DNA of 64,000 bases from Brucella tritici (GCF_902825325.1 NZ_CADEAR010000007.1:186001-250000); one strand, 5' to 3'; shown: positions 1 to 9,624, counted from the first letter of the stretch. Notes: generated from the sequence alone by a model not told the origin. Program-made: numbers and translations.

Positions 1-1
1 C

Positions 2-1180
2 AGCGGCGCGGACAATACTGTCCTCGCCATCATTCTGGCCACAAGCATGGGCCATTTCCTGAACGACATGATGCAGTCGCTCCTTCCGGCCATCTATCCG
101 ATGCTGAAGGACAACTACAGCCTGTCATTCTGGCAGATCGGCCTTCTGACATTCACCTTCCAGATGACAGCATCGATCCTGCAGCCGCTCGTGGGTATCT
201 ATACCGACCGCAAGCCAATGCCTTATTCCCTGCCTTTTGGCATGGGGTGCACGCTCGTCGGACTCGTCTTTCTGGCGACAGCGCATCACTATTCGATCCT
301 GCTTCTGGGTGCAGCCTTTGTTGGCTTCGGCTCGTCCGTCTTCCATCCGGAAGCCGCCCGTGTGGCACGCCTTGCCTCCGGCGGACGTCATGGTTTTGCG
401 CAATCCCTGTTTCAGGTAGGCGGCAATTTCGGCTCGTCGATCGGCCCGCTTCTGGCGGCCTTCATCGTTCTGCCTTTCGGCCAGATCAGCGTGTCGTGGT
501 TCTCTGTCGCCGCGCTCATCGGCATGATGCTGCTCTGGTATGTCAGCAACTGGTATAATCGCTACCGGATTGCCAATGCCAGCAAGGCGAAGCCCGACAA
601 GACCCTTCCGCTTCCGCGCAACAAGGTTCTGGTGTCCGTTGGCGTTCTGGCGATGCTGGTTTTCACCAAGTACATCTACATGGCCAGCCTGACGAGCTAC
701 TACACCTTCTACACCATCAGCCATTTCGGTGTGACAGTGCAGGCATCGCAGCTTCTTCTATTCCTGTTCCTCGGTGCAGTAGCTGCGGGAACGATCATCG
801 GTGGTCCGATCGGTGACAGGATCGGCGCGCGCAAGGTGATCTGGGCATCGATCCTAGGCGTCCTGCCATTCACGCTGGCCCTACCCTATGCAAACCTGGA
901 AATGACGGCGATCCTGACGGTGATCATCGGCCTGATCCTCGCCTCGGCCTTCCCGGCAATCGTGGTGTTCGCTCAGGAACTGCTGCCGGGACGTGTCGGC
1001 ATGGTATCCGGCTTGTTCTTCGGCTTCGCTTTCGGCATGGCCGGTATCGCTGCTGCTGTCCTCGGTATTGTGGCCGATAACAAGGGCATCGAGTATGTTT
1101 ACAACATCTGCTCGTATCTGCCCCTGCTCGGCCTGCTGACGATTTTCCTGCCTAAGCTGGAAAAGAACCGTCAAGCCTAA
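2..1180 (+). CDS. fsr: MFS efflux transporter, fosmidomycin-resistance type (5' partial)
   Basis: Inner-membrane major facilitator protein of the fosmidomycin-resistance (Fsr) subfamily, expected to export small drugs by proton antiport. The reading frame is open to the window edge, and the residues before the first internal ATG (position 47) continue a membrane segment, so the true start lies upstream of the window. Seen: about eleven hydrophobic segments, an early GHFLNDMMQSLLPAIYP stretch typical of Fsr, a GIYTDRKP cytoplasmic loop after the second span, and FGSSVFHPEAAR, a family hallmark. It is followed by a strong hairpin and faces hemN convergently. Substrate is inferred from family only. 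Confidence 0.85.
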   Translation, partial: SGADNTVLAIILATSMGHFLNDMMQSLLPAIYPMLKDNYSLSFWQIGLLTFTFQMTASILQPLVGIYTDRKPMPYSLPFGMGCTLVGLVFLATAHHYSILLLGAAFVGFGSSVFHPEAARVARLASGGRHGFAQSLFQVGGNFGSSIGPLLAAFIVLPFGQISVSWFSVAALIGMMLLWYVSNWYNRYRIANASKAKPDKTLPLPRNKVLVSVGVLAMLVFTKYIYMASLTSYYTFYTISHFGVTVQASQLLLFLFLGAVAAGTIIGGPIGDRIGARKVIWASILGVLPFTLALPYANLEMTAILTVIIGLILASAFPAIVVFAQELLPGRVGMVSGLFFGFAFGMAGIAAAVLGIVADNKGIEYVYNICSYLPLLGLLTIFLPKLEKNRQA

Positions 1181-1195
1181 TCCATATGAAAAGCG

Positions 1196-1230
1196 CACAG
1201 CCCGAAAGCCATTTAAGCTTTCGGGCTGTG
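1196..1230. terminator. Strong hairpin between fsr and hemN
   Basis: A perfect 14-bp inverted repeat with a 7-nt loop lies 15 bp after the fsr stop. On the minus strand it is followed by a short T-run (TTTT), on the plus strand by no T-run. It can serve the convergent pair fsr/hemN; polarity is uncertain. Confidence 0.6.
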
Positions 1231-1241
1231 CTCAAAATAGT

Positions 1242-1274
1242 GGAGCACCGCACGTCCCCCAACGGCGGTGCTCC
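1242..1274. repeat. Second hairpin, 9-bp stem
   Basis: Inverted repeat GGAGCACCG / CGGTGCTCC with a 15-nt spacer, directly after the fsr hairpin and before the hemN 3' end. It may add to transcript-end protection; no T-tract is present. Confidence 0.4.
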
Positions 1275-1318
1275 CATGCTACTGACCTTTTGACGGCCCG
1301 GTGCAGCAGCATTCTCTT

Positions 1319-1350
1319 GATAGAGCATCTTGGGCTCTATCTCTTTGTTC
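1319..1350. repeat. Degenerate left module of the dispersed repeat
   Basis: An 8-bp perfect stem (GATAGAGC / GCTCTATC, 1319-1326 and 1334-1341) followed by TCTTTGTTCC. The end of the stem plus the T-rich tail matches the left module seen at 19302-19351 and 51968-52018 (CTCTATCTCTT...). It sits just 3' of hemN. Confidence 0.4.
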
Positions 1351-1360
1351 CAACGCAAGT

Positions 1361-2695
1361 TCAGACGGCGAAGCTGAAGCCGTGCATAGTCTCCCTGCGA
1401 AATTCATCGAAAGCAGCCGCGACCAGACGGATCAGCGGTTTGCCATCGCTTGTTGCGCTGATGACCCCATTGCGGACTTCCACCAGCCCGTCAGCCACCA
1501 GAGGGCGCAGCAAGGCCAGTTCGTCGGAGAACTCCACGCCCGGCGCCGTAGTATTCAGATCAACCCGAAAGTTGCACATCAGGGCCGTGATAATTCCGGC
1601 GCGGATACGGTCGCTTTCGCGCATCGCATAGCCGCGAACAGTTGCAAGGTCACCCGCTTCAACACGCTTGGAATATTGCTTCACGTCCGAGATATTCTGG
1701 GCATAGCCGCCGGGGAACTGCGAAATCGATGATGGTCCGAGACCGATCAATGTCTGGCAGCGATCATCCGTATAACCCTGGAAATTACGGTGCAGCGTTC
1801 CGTGGCGTGCAGCAATGGCCAGACTGTCATCCGGCAATGCATAGTGGTCGATCCCTACCGGCTCATAGCCGAAACCGATGAAACTATCCGCAACCACACG
1901 TGCCTGAGCGAAGCGTTCGTCAGCATCGGGCAGAAGGCTTGCGTCGATCAGCCGTTGATTGGCGCGCCGCTGGGGAAGATGCGCATAACCATAGCAGGCG
2001 ACGCGGTCAGGCTTGAGGGCAGCGACCTTTTCGCAAGTCTCACGCAGTGTCTCAACGGTCTGCAACGGCAGGCCGTAGATGAGATCGAAGTTGAGACGGT
2101 CAATGCCGACTTCCCGCAGAAGGCTGGCAGCCTTGGCAACTGTCTCTATCGGTTGAATGCGACCGATGGCTTTTTGCACTTCACCGTCAACATCCTGTAC
2201 GCCGAGGCTGGCACGATTGACACCCATGAGCGCAAGCGTGCGCGCCAATTGCGGCGTGACGGTGCGGGGATCAAGCTCAATGGCATGTTCCATCTCGGGC
2301 GCAAAATCGAACGCAACGCGTAAAGCAGCCAGAATGCTCGTAAACTGACGCGAGTTCAAAATGGAAGGCGTCCCCCCGCCCCAATGAAGATGGACCACGC
2401 TGGGCCGTGCAGTCAGGCTCTTGCTGACAGTTTCGATTTCGCTGAGCAAAGAAGTGCAGAAATTCTCGACCACATCGTTGCGAACTGCCATTTTTGCATG
2501 GCAACCGCAGTAGTGGCAAAGCTGCCGACAATAAGGCACGTGGATATAAAGTGAGACGCTTTCTTCCGGCCCTATCTGTCGCAGCCAACGATGCGTCGTC
2601 TCAGCGCCGACAGGAATAAAGTCTGCAGCCGTCGGGAAAGACGTATATCTAGGCACCGCCAATGCGGCGTAGCGTCTTATCGCTTCTTCATGCAT
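1361..2695 (-). CDS. hemN: Oxygen-independent coproporphyrinogen III oxidase
   Basis: Radical-SAM enzyme of anaerobic or microaerobic haem synthesis; it decarboxylates coproporphyrinogen III to protoporphyrinogen IX in the cytoplasm. The 444-residue product has the usual HemN length. Seen: YTSFPTA near residue 17, the radical-SAM cysteine motif CxxxCxxC as C56, C60 and C63, a GGGTPSIL glycine motif, and a C-terminal HemN domain. An FNR-type regulator gene lies just upstream on the same strand, and a perfect anaerobox sits about 245 bp before the start codon, so low-oxygen induction is likely. A short ORF may overlap the start (see 2688-2852). Confidence 0.95.
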   Translation of the reverse strand: MHEEAIRRYAALAVPRYTSFPTAADFIPVGAETTHRWLRQIGPEESVSLYIHVPYCRQLCHYCGCHAKMAVRNDVVENFCTSLLSEIETVSKSLTARPSVVHLHWGGGTPSILNSRQFTSILAALRVAFDFAPEMEHAIELDPRTVTPQLARTLALMGVNRASLGVQDVDGEVQKAIGRIQPIETVAKAASLLREVGIDRLNFDLIYGLPLQTVETLRETCEKVAALKPDRVACYGYAHLPQRRANQRLIDASLLPDADERFAQARVVADSFIGFGYEPVGIDHYALPDDSLAIAARHGTLHRNFQGYTDDRCQTLIGLGPSSISQFPGGYAQNISDVKQYSKRVEAGDLATVRGYAMRESDRIRAGIITALMCNFRVDLNTTAPGVEFSDELALLRPLVADGLVEVRNGVISATSDGKPLIRLVAAAFDEFRRETMHGFSFAV

Positions 2696-2852
2696 AGCGC
2701 GTCCACCTTAAGCGTCGGGCGCTCCGGCGAGGCCCTGCCGGATATGCGCGCACCAGAACCGGGGCGACATTCCGCGGGGCAAGACGGCATGATGCGGCAA
2801 GGAAGCCCGCATGCATGACAGCCGATATTGCAATTCCCAGCCACAACAGCAC
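2688..2852 (-). CDS. Possible small membrane ORF upstream of and overlapping hemN
   Basis: A 54-codon frame opening with GTG after a GGGGA stretch, whose TGA overlaps the hemN ATG by 8 nt. The predicted peptide starts with one hydrophobic helix (LLWLGIAISAVMHAGFLAA) and ends in an arginine-rich tail. It fills the gap between the FNR-type promoter and hemN, so it could be a translationally coupled leader gene. I recognise no family; coding status rests only on position, start signal and hydrophobic profile, and it may be untranslated leader. Confidence 0.3.
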   Translation of the reverse strand: MLLWLGIAISAVMHAGFLAASCRLAPRNVAPVLVRAYPAGPRRSARRLRWTRYA

Positions 2853-2911
2853 CTGTTTTCCCCATTTTGAACGTACAATCCTAAAACGGATCGCATCAAT
2901 CTCTATGGTCA

Positions 2912-2953
2912 GGAATAGGCTGTTCTGCCGGATGCCGCATTGATTTGAATCAA
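2912..2953 (-). promoter_or_regulatory. FNR/FixK anaerobox and -10 element, reading toward hemN
   Basis: Positions 2940-2953 hold a perfect TTGAT-N4-ATCAA palindrome, the FNR/FixK/FnrN consensus. On the minus strand a TATTCC hexamer (2912-2917) lies where a -10 box belongs if the site is centred near -41.5, the class II activator arrangement. The presumed regulator is encoded at 2992-3741. Confidence 0.8.
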
Positions 2954-2991
2954 CGGAAATACATCCGGATTTTAGGGATTGCGGCTTGAAT

Positions 2992-3741
2992 TCAGAGGTT
3001 TTCCGGGTCCATCCCGGCAACGGCTGCCAGTGAACGGCGCGACAGGATTTCGACCGTATTGGCATCGGGCAATTGGATCAACCCTTGGGTTTTCAGCTTT
3101 GTAAAGCTGCGACTGACGGTTTCAATCGTCAGACCGAGATAGTCTGCAATATCGGTACGGTTCATCGACAGATGAACCGGATTGGACTTCTCTCCGCGCT
3201 TCTCAGCCCGGGCCGACAAAACCAGCAGGAAGCTTGCAAGCTTTTCCACCGGCGCGAGGCGTCCGAGCACAAGCTGATTGTCGCGCGCCGTGCGAAGAGC
3301 TGCCCTTGTCATCTGATGCAGGCGTTCCTTCAATTTCGGGAAACGCTCCATCAGATCATCCATCTCCTTGGTGGAAAAGGCGCACAGAACCGATGGCACG
3401 ACAGCTTCGGCCGACTGGGAATAAGTCTCGTCGTCAGCCAGACCGAGATAGTCGCCAGGGAACAGGAAACCTGCAATCTGCCGTCGCCCATCAGGAAGCG
3501 ACGTATAGATGCGCAGCATACCGGAAGTGAGGCTGAAGACACGGCGCTTCGGCTCCCCCTCTTCCACAAGCTGCTCATTGGCATCGAGACGCTTGGACGT
3601 CATGATCGCTTCGAGAGCACCGAGATCGCCGTCGTCCAGCGCCGCGCAAACCGCAGATCGTCGAACGTCGCACTCCACGCATACCCCGCATGGTGCGCGG
3701 TAAGGCGATCTGGGATCGAATAAAATGGGCGCTACACTCAC
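2992..3741 (-). CDS. fnrN: FNR/FnrN-type oxygen-sensing transcription regulator
   Basis: Crp/Fnr-family regulator of 249 residues: N-terminal cysteine cluster (C18, C21, C24, C32), cyclic-nucleotide-binding-like beta-roll at about 40-160 with a central C120, and a C-terminal winged helix at about 180-235 (NRTDIADYLGLTIETVSRSFTKL region). N-terminal cysteines plus a central one are the usual ligands for an oxygen-labile 4Fe-4S cluster in FNR/FnrN, so this should be a direct oxygen sensor. Translation starts at GTG. It lies upstream of hemN with the anaerobox between them. No matching box was seen in its own upstream region. Confidence 0.88.
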   Translation of the reverse strand: MSVAPILFDPRSPYRAPCGVCVECDVRRSAVCAALDDGDLGALEAIMTSKRLDANEQLVEEGEPKRRVFSLTSGMLRIYTSLPDGRRQIAGFLFPGDYLGLADDETYSQSAEAVVPSVLCAFSTKEMDDLMERFPKLKERLHQMTRAALRTARDNQLVLGRLAPVEKLASFLLVLSARAEKRGEKSNPVHLSMNRTDIADYLGLTIETVSRSFTKLKTQGLIQLPDANTVEILSRRSLAAVAGMDPENL

Positions 3742-3883
3742 GATGGAATCCTGTTTGTGGAAGCCGGAAAACGTTTTGTGATTACCCTCTTAAATAGGTA
3801 ACTAAAACGCGTCCCGCAAAGCGGAATTTCGCCGCAGGGGTGTATCTTCCCTGCAGCGTATCCAAAACCGCTGGTAAACTTGT

Positions 3884-4462
3884 TTAAATGTTGCGACTAC
3901 CGGGCTTCACAGCCGGGATTGCAGCAAGTTCCGGCGGCAATTTATCCGCAGGATAGGCTGGAACTTCATATTCAGCGAGAGAAATCAGCTTGGTGCCAAC
4001 ATCTGCCTTCCCTGCCGAACGGTCGACAATGCAGGCCGCAGCCAAGACTTCGATGCCGAGGTCCTTCATGCAATCGATCGTTTCGCGGATAGAAAGTCCA
4101 GTCGTGACAATATCTTCCACGATAACGACCCGAGCACCTTTCGGCACATCAAATCGGCGCAGACGGAAGACACCATTTTCACGTTCCACCCATACCGACG
4201 GAACATGCAGATGGCGCGAGGTCTCGTAGGAAGGGATCAGGCCACCAATCGCCGGTCCGACCACGTAATCGATGGTTCCAAGATTTGCCGCCTTGATTTT
4301 CTCTGCGAGAGCCTTGCAAAGCTTTTCCGTCTTGTCGGCATGCATGAAAACACGTGCCTTCTGAAGGAAAACAGGGCTGCGCAGGCCTGACGTCAGAATA
4401 AAGTGGCCTTCAAGGATCGCTCCCGCTTCGCGGAAGACGGCAAGCACATCTTCGGTATTCAT
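3884..4462 (-). CDS. pyrE: Orotate phosphoribosyltransferase
   Basis: Converts orotate and PRPP to orotidine 5'-phosphate in pyrimidine synthesis; cytosolic dimer. The 192-residue product carries the PRPP-binding loop [11 protein letters not shown] at about 115-125 and the FLQKARVF region of longer alphaproteobacterial PyrE proteins. It starts 7 bp after the rsh stop on the same strand, so the two genes are probably co-transcribed. Confidence 0.95.
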   Translation of the reverse strand: MNTEDVLAVFREAGAILEGHFILTSGLRSPVFLQKARVFMHADKTEKLCKALAEKIKAANLGTIDYVVGPAIGGLIPSYETSRHLHVPSVWVERENGVFRLRRFDVPKGARVVIVEDIVTTGLSIRETIDCMKDLGIEVLAAACIVDRSAGKADVGTKLISLAEYEVPAYPADKLPPELAAIPAVKPGSRNI

Positions 4463-4469
4463 CTTAGTC

Positions 4470-6716
4470 CTATCCGTTCACGCGTTTCGCGCCGCTGACG
4501 CTCGCGCTCTCTTTCAATTGGGAAATGATACGGTTGAGATGCTTGAGGTCCCAAACCTCGACATCGATAATCATCTCGGTGAAATCCGGTGCCGTGCGCA
4601 CCATGGAGAGATTGTGAATATTCGCGTCGTTGGCCGCCACGATCTGTGCGATCTCTGCCAGTGAGCCGGGCGAATTGATAGCCGATACGCTGACGCGTGC
4701 CGGGAAACGCTCGCTCATCTGCTCGTCAATGTCCCAACGCACATCAATCCAGCGCTCCGGCTGATCGTCATAGGCCGTCAGCGCAGGCGACTGGATCGGG
4801 TAGATCGTGATACCGGCACCAGGCTGCAAAATGCCGACGATACGATCTCCGGGGACGGCACCTTCCGGGGCGAAACGCACAGGCAGGTCCGAATTGGTGC
4901 CGCGAATCGGCAGCGCCTTCTTTCCAGGCTTCGGCATAGCCCCGGCTTCGTCCTTGGCGGCATCTTCACTGCCTTCCGGCACCTTGAAGATCATGCCGGC
5001 GGCGTTCTGAATGTTGAACCAGCCCTTTTCACCCGTCTTGGCCGGGCTGTTCTGCGATGTGACGCGTGTGTCCTGATAGTCTGGATAGACAGCCTTCACC
5101 ACATCGGTTGACGGCAACTCACCGCGTCCGACTGCGGCCAGCACATCCTCGACATCCTTGCGCGCCAGGCGCGGAAGTCCCGGCTTCAATATATCCTTGC
5201 TGAACGGCTTTCCGGCACGTTCGAAAGCGCGTTCCAGAATACGCATGCCAAGCCCTGAATATTGCTTGCGGACAGCAGAGCGGGTTGCGCGCCGAATGGC
5301 GGCACGCGCCTTGCCGGTCGCGACAAGCGACTCCCAGGCTGCTGGCGGAACCTGCGCCTTGGAGCGGATGATATCCACCTCATCGCCGTTCTTCAGTTCG
5401 GTCATCAGCGGCATGATGCGCCCGTTGACCTTAGCACCCACGCAGCTATCGCCGATATCGGTGTGAACGGCATAGGCGAAATCGATCGGCGTTGCACCAC
5501 GAGGCAAAGCGATGAGACGCCCTTTCGGCGTGAAGCAGAAGACCTGATCCTGAAACAGCTCAAGCTTGGTGTGCTCGAGAAACTCTTCGGGATTGTCGCC
5601 TTCGGAAAGCTGCTCGATCGTCTGGCGCAGCCATGCATAAGCATTGGTTTCGGTGGACATTTTGTGCGGATTGTTGGCGCTGCCACGATCCTTGTAGATC
5701 GAATGCGCTGCAACGCCAAATTCGGCAATCTCGTCCATTTCGCGCGTACGAATCTGCAGTTCGATACGCTGACGCGAAGGGCCGATGATAGTGGTGTGGA
5801 TCGAGCGGTAATCGTTCTGCTTGGGCGTGGAAATGTAATCCTTGAACCGACCCGGCACCATCGACCATGTCGTATGAATAAGACCGAGTGCCCGATAGCA
5901 ATCCTGCATCGTATCGACCATGACACGGAAGCCGAAAATGTCGGAGAGTTGCTCGAATGACAGGCCCTTGGTTTCCATCTTGCGGAAAACCGACCACGCC
6001 TTCTTCTGACGGCTCTTTACACTGGCCTTGATGCCGTGCTTCTCGAAAATTTCGGAGAGGTCCTTTTCGATTTTCTGCAGCAGCCCGCGGTTCTTTTCCA
6101 GAAGCTCGGCCAGGCGATCCGTCACAGCGCGCCATGCATCGGGATTGATATAGCGGAAGGCCAGCTCTTCCAGCTCTTCGCGCATATCCTGCATACCCAT
6201 GCGGCCAGCGAGTGGCGCATAGATATCCATCGTTTCCTCGGCAATACGCAGGCGCTTGTCTTCCCGCATCACGCCCAGCGTGCGCATATTATGCAGACGG
6301 TCGGCAAGCTTCACCAGAAGCACGCGCACATCTTCGGAAATCGCCAGAAGCAGCTTGCGAAGGTTTTCCGCCTGTACAGCCTTCTTCGAAACGAGGTCGA
6401 GCTTCTTGAGCTTGGTCAGACCCTCTACGAGCTTGCCGATTTCAGGGCCGAAGAGCTGATCGATTTCCTGCCGGGTGGCCGTCGTGTCTTCAATCGTGTC
6501 GTGCAGGAGCGCGATGGCAATCGTCGCTTCGTCGAGATGCATATCGGTGAGGATCGCAGCGACTTCGAGCGGATGGGAAAAATAGGGGTCGCCGGAAGCG
6601 CGCTTCTGACTGCCATGCTTTTGCATGGCATAGACATATGCCTTGTTAAGAAGCGCCTCGTTCACGTCAGGCTTGTATCGCTGTACACGCTCCACAAGCT
6701 CATATTGGCGCATCAT
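4470..6716 (-). CDS. rsh: Bifunctional (p)ppGpp synthetase/hydrolase (RelA/SpoT family)
   Basis: Single long RSH enzyme controlling the stringent response. Domains of the 748-residue protein: HD hydrolase at about 25-180 with the HD pair in LLHDTIEDT (H72, D73), synthetase at about 240-350 ([19 protein letters not shown] substrate region), TGS at about 400-460, and a C-terminal ACT domain at about 670-745. The hydrolase motif is intact, so both activities are expected. It sits between rpoZ and pyrE; this omega-subunit/RSH adjacency is common in proteobacteria. A rho-independent terminator separates rpoZ from it, so rsh likely has its own promoter in 6717-6945. Confidence 0.96.
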   Translation of the reverse strand: MMRQYELVERVQRYKPDVNEALLNKAYVYAMQKHGSQKRASGDPYFSHPLEVAAILTDMHLDEATIAIALLHDTIEDTTATRQEIDQLFGPEIGKLVEGLTKLKKLDLVSKKAVQAENLRKLLLAISEDVRVLLVKLADRLHNMRTLGVMREDKRLRIAEETMDIYAPLAGRMGMQDMREELEELAFRYINPDAWRAVTDRLAELLEKNRGLLQKIEKDLSEIFEKHGIKASVKSRQKKAWSVFRKMETKGLSFEQLSDIFGFRVMVDTMQDCYRALGLIHTTWSMVPGRFKDYISTPKQNDYRSIHTTIIGPSRQRIELQIRTREMDEIAEFGVAAHSIYKDRGSANNPHKMSTETNAYAWLRQTIEQLSEGDNPEEFLEHTKLELFQDQVFCFTPKGRLIALPRGATPIDFAYAVHTDIGDSCVGAKVNGRIMPLMTELKNGDEVDIIRSKAQVPPAAWESLVATGKARAAIRRATRSAVRKQYSGLGMRILERAFERAGKPFSKDILKPGLPRLARKDVEDVLAAVGRGELPSTDVVKAVYPDYQDTRVTSQNSPAKTGEKGWFNIQNAAGMIFKVPEGSEDAAKDEAGAMPKPGKKALPIRGTNSDLPVRFAPEGAVPGDRIVGILQPGAGITIYPIQSPALTAYDDQPERWIDVRWDIDEQMSERFPARVSVSAINSPGSLAEIAQIVAANDANIHNLSMVRTAPDFTEMIIDVEVWDLKHLNRIISQLKESASVSGAKRVNG

Positions 6717-6945
6717 CTACGAGAACTCCCTTTCGAAACCGATACCTGGAACCATATCGGGTCCAGCACACCGGATATTGTGACCCAAAATCGCCGAAAA
6801 TCGAATAGTTCTCGACGTTTAGGCTTAATTTTCTGCCGACAATATTAATTTCTGGCAGAAATCGCTCGTCATTGGTGCTTTTCGCAAGCCATCACGAGCA
6901 TTCATAACCTTTGCGACAAGCCAGCCTGCACGGCTATCGACGCAT

Positions 6946-6982
6946 AAAAACATGCGCCACGACCGGGAAGTCGCAGCGCATG
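6946..6982 (-). terminator. Rho-independent terminator of rpoZ
   Basis: On the minus strand, arms CATGCGC and GCGCATG with an inner CGAC/GTCG stem are followed directly by TTTTT. It lies 26 bp past the rpoZ stop. Confidence 0.75.
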
Positions 6983-7008
6983 CAAAAGAGAGTTGATTCA
7001 AACGATGA

Positions 7009-7413
7009 TCAGAAGTCGTCGTTCTTCTCTGGTGCAACGAGGCCTTCGATACCGGCAAGCAGTTCTTCTTCCGACATACGGTCGAAAGCAACCACATCTT
7101 CTTCGGCAGCGTCTGCAATGCCTTCCGCGACTTCTTCCGAAGAAGAAGTAATCTGTGCGGGTGCAGCCGCTTCCGGCTCATCGACTTCCACATGCTTCTG
7201 CAGCGAATGGATGAGATCTTCCTTCAGATCGTCCGGCGAGAGGGTTTCGTCGGCGATTTCGCGCAGGGCAACGACAGGATTCTTGTCGTTGTCGCGGTCG
7301 ATGGTGATCTGTGCACCCTGTGAAATTTGGCGAGCACGGTGACCAGCCAGCAGAACCAGTTCAAAACGGTTCTCGACCTTATCTACGCAGTCCTCAACAG
7401 TGACGCGGGCCAT
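7009..7413 (-). CDS. rpoZ: DNA-directed RNA polymerase omega subunit
   Basis: Small RNA polymerase subunit that helps assembly of beta' and contributes to ppGpp binding in proteobacteria. The 134-residue product has the N-terminal omega fold ([12 protein letters not shown], then [14 protein letters not shown]) and a conserved [13 protein letters not shown] segment at about 45-57. The acidic C-terminal tail after about residue 75 is longer than in E. coli and typical of Rhizobiales. It is monocistronic by the terminator that follows. Confidence 0.95.
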   Translation of the reverse strand: MARVTVEDCVDKVENRFELVLLAGHRARQISQGAQITIDRDNDKNPVVALREIADETLSPDDLKEDLIHSLQKHVEVDEPEAAAPAQITSSSEEVAEGIADAAEEDVVAFDRMSEEELLAGIEGLVAPEKNDDF

Positions 7414-7807
7414 GCGCGGTCCCTTTCATTTCTCGAACTTTATTGGATTTTTCCCCACATAACGCTTGTGGAGTGAAATTACAAGCAAAAGCGGAAATGC
7501 TCGTGCCTTGCTGCATGAAATCTGCCAAAAGAACGTCAAATTCATGGAATCGCCTCATAAAACACGGAGGCGCGTCAAAACGGCACAATATTTTATAAGC
7601 CTGAAAGCGATTATTGGGGCAAGACTCCCCGATAGGTAATTTAGTGGGGGCAAATAACAACCCATGGTTGCTTGTTTTTCTGTGATATGTCCTTAGAAGG
7701 CAATAAACGCACTGGTAAAATTTGATACCACCCGCCGTTTAGAAAACAAACTGAATAAGCGGTCGTCGGTCCACTCCCGTCCGGCCGTAGAGTGGATATA
7801 TTGCACG
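7414..7807. other. Divergent intergenic region rpoZ / NYN gene
   Basis: No credible gene seen in 394 bp. It must hold promoters for rpoZ (minus) and the NYN gene (plus). Short G-runs near 7610-7655 (ACTCCCC / GTGGGGGC) can pair weakly; no known riboswitch was recognised. Confidence 0.5.
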
Positions 7808-8383
7808 ATGTTCGATTCTCGTGAAAAGATTGCGCTTTTTATTGATGGCGCCAATTTATACGCTGCCTCCAAGACTTTGGGGTTCGATATTGATTATCGT
7901 AAGCTTTTGAAGGCCTTTCAGAAGCGCGGCTATCTGCTCCGCGCTTATTATTACACGGCCTTGGTTGAAGATCAGGAATATTCCTCGATCCGTCCCTTGA
8001 TCGACTGGCTGGATTATAACGGCTACAAGGTCGTCACAAAGGCCGCCAAGGAATTCACGGATTCCACCGGACGCCGCAAGGTGAAGGGCAATATGGACAT
8101 CGAGCTGACGGTCGATGCGATGCAGCTTACCGATACAGTCGACCATTTTGTGATTTTCTCCGGCGACGGCGATTTCCGCTCGCTTGCAGAAGCTCTTCAG
8201 CGCAAGGGCCGCAAGGTTTCGGTCGTATCGACTCTCACCACCCAGCCAGCCATGATTTCCGATGAACTGCGCCGTCAGGCCGATCATTTCATCGATCTGG
8301 TCTCGCTCAAGGCTGAGATTGGTCGCGACCCGTCGGAACGCGCACCGCGCCGCCAGGATGATGATCTCGACGACAGCTATTGA
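7808..8383 (+). CDS. NYN-domain (LabA/DUF88-type) protein, putative ribonuclease
   Basis: The 191-residue protein is a single NYN domain of the PIN-like nuclease superfamily. Conserved acidic positions are visible: FIDGANLY near residue 12, KGNMDIELTVDAM near 98, and FSGDGDF near 120, which together form the expected metal-binding pocket. The C-terminal 20 residues are charged and probably disordered. Family members are thought to process or degrade RNA, but no substrate is known here. Next gene is a uracil-DNA glycosylase 30 bp downstream on the same strand, so the two may be co-transcribed. Confidence 0.85.
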   Translation: MFDSREKIALFIDGANLYAASKTLGFDIDYRKLLKAFQKRGYLLRAYYYTALVEDQEYSSIRPLIDWLDYNGYKVVTKAAKEFTDSTGRRKVKGNMDIELTVDAMQLTDTVDHFVIFSGDGDFRSLAEALQRKGRKVSVVSTLTTQPAMISDELRRQADHFIDLVSLKAEIGRDPSERAPRRQDDDLDDSY

Positions 8384-8413
8384 CGCCGTCGTCGAGCCGG
8401 TTCATGCAGAGGC

Positions 8414-9064
8414 ATGATTTCCGAACCATCTCCCAATTGCGATATCTGTCCGAGGCTGCACGCATTCCTTCAGGAATGGCGGCGCAAGGAACCATCGTGG
8501 CATAATTCGCCCGTTCCACCGTTTCTGCCAGCGCATGATGACGATGTCCGGCTCCTGATTGTGGGGTTGGCACCGGGTTTACGCGGCGCCAACCGAACCG
8601 GGCGCCCCTTCACCGGTGATTATGCCGGCGACCTTCTCTACAGCACGCTGTGTGAATTCGGATTCGCCGCCGGCAAGTTCGAAGCCCGTCCCGACGATAG
8701 CTTGCGCCTGCTGGATGCCAGCATTGTCAATGCAGTGCGCTGCGTACCGCCGGAAAACAAGCCCATTGGCTCCGAGATCAACAATTGCCGACAATTCCTG
8801 TTACCGATGCTGACCCGGTTTCGCAATCTGCAGGCAATCGTCACGCTGGGAACGATTGCGCATCAATCGACGGTCCGTGCTCTTGGCGCCCCGGTTGCGC
8901 GACATCCCTTCGGCCATGACCGGGCAAGCGACATCGGCAGCCTGCGGATTTTCTCCAGCTATCATTGCTCGCGCTATAACACGAATACCGGGCGGCTAAC
9001 GGATACCATGTTCCGAACCGTATTCCGGCATGTACGCGATTATCTGAATCAAAAGAGCGCCTGA
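8414..9064 (+). CDS. Uracil-DNA glycosylase, family 5 (UDGb type)
   Basis: Base-excision repair enzyme removing uracil and other deaminated bases from DNA. Features in 216 residues: motif GLAPGLRGANRTGRPFTGD at about 51-69 typical of UDGb, four cysteines C9, C12, C110 and C125 in a C-x2-C ... C-x14-C pattern expected to bind 4Fe-4S, and a C-terminal SSYHCSRYNTNTGRLTD motif. All signature elements are present. A second, different UDG-family gene lies at 31367-32224. The stop codon lies in the loop of a terminator that also serves the convergent smpB gene. Confidence 0.92.
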   Translation: MISEPSPNCDICPRLHAFLQEWRRKEPSWHNSPVPPFLPAHDDDVRLLIVGLAPGLRGANRTGRPFTGDYAGDLLYSTLCEFGFAAGKFEARPDDSLRLLDASIVNAVRCVPPENKPIGSEINNCRQFLLPMLTRFRNLQAIVTLGTIAHQSTVRALGAPVARHPFGHDRASDIGSLRIFSSYHCSRYNTNTGRLTDTMFRTVFRHVRDYLNQKSA

Positions 9065-9074
9065 GGCGCTCTTT
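9052..9074. terminator. Bidirectional terminator shared by UDG and smpB
   Basis: A 10-bp perfect stem AAAGAGCGCC / GGCGCTCTTT with a 3-nt loop TGA; the loop is the UDG stop codon itself. T- and A-flanks permit function on both strands; the smpB stop is 14 bp beyond. Confidence 0.85.
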
Positions 9075-9087
9075 CTTCTACTGATCT

Positions 9088-9564
9088 TTATCCCTTATCC
9101 CGCATCAAGCGAGCTTTTTCGCGATTCCAGTCGCGCTTCTTTTCGGTCTCGCGCTTGTCGTGAGTCTTCTTGCCTCGCGCCAGCGCCAGTTCCAGCTTCG
9201 CCCGCCCCCGATCATTGAAGTAAAGCTTCAATGGCACCACGGTCATCCCGTCGCGCGATACAGAGTTGAACAGGCGGGACATTTCGCGCTTGCTGATGAG
9301 CAACTTGCGCAAGCGCCGCGGCTCATGATTGAAGCGATTGCCCTGCGTATACTCCGGAATATAGGAATTGATGAGCCAGAACTCGCCATTCTCAAAGCTC
9401 GCATAGCTTTCAGCTATGTTTGATTGATTGGCGCGCAACGACTTGACCTCGGTGCCGGTCAGGACGAGACCGGCTTCGAGCGTATCAAGAATTTCAAAAT
9501 TGAAGCGCGCCTTGCGGTTTTCCGCGATCATCTTGCGCACGGGAGAATTCTTAGGCTTGTTCAT
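9088..9564 (-). CDS. smpB: SsrA-binding protein
   Basis: tmRNA partner required for rescue of stalled ribosomes. The 158-residue product shows the SmpB beta-barrel with [20 protein letters not shown] near residue 24, the NSYIPEY segment near 86, and the basic C-terminal tail ([19 protein letters not shown]) that enters the empty A site. Length and motifs are complete. The dapA terminator and a dispersed hairpin repeat lie upstream. Confidence 0.96.
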   Translation of the reverse strand: MNKPKNSPVRKMIAENRKARFNFEILDTLEAGLVLTGTEVKSLRANQSNIAESYASFENGEFWLINSYIPEYTQGNRFNHEPRRLRKLLISKREMSRLFNSVSRDGMTVVPLKLYFNDRGRAKLELALARGKKTHDKRETEKKRDWNREKARLMRDKG

Positions 9565-9597
9565 GATAGCACCATATAATGTGCAATACCTGAAATG

Positions 9598-9624
9598 AAA
9601 ACGCTCCCGAAGCTACGGGAGCGT
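9598..9624 (-). terminator. Terminator between dapA and smpB
   Basis: A 9-bp perfect stem ACGCTCCCG / CGGGAGCGT with a 6-nt loop. On the minus strand the stem is followed by TTTC. It lies 125 bp after the dapA stop and only about 33 bp before the smpB start, so it may also act as an attenuator for smpB. Confidence 0.65.
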
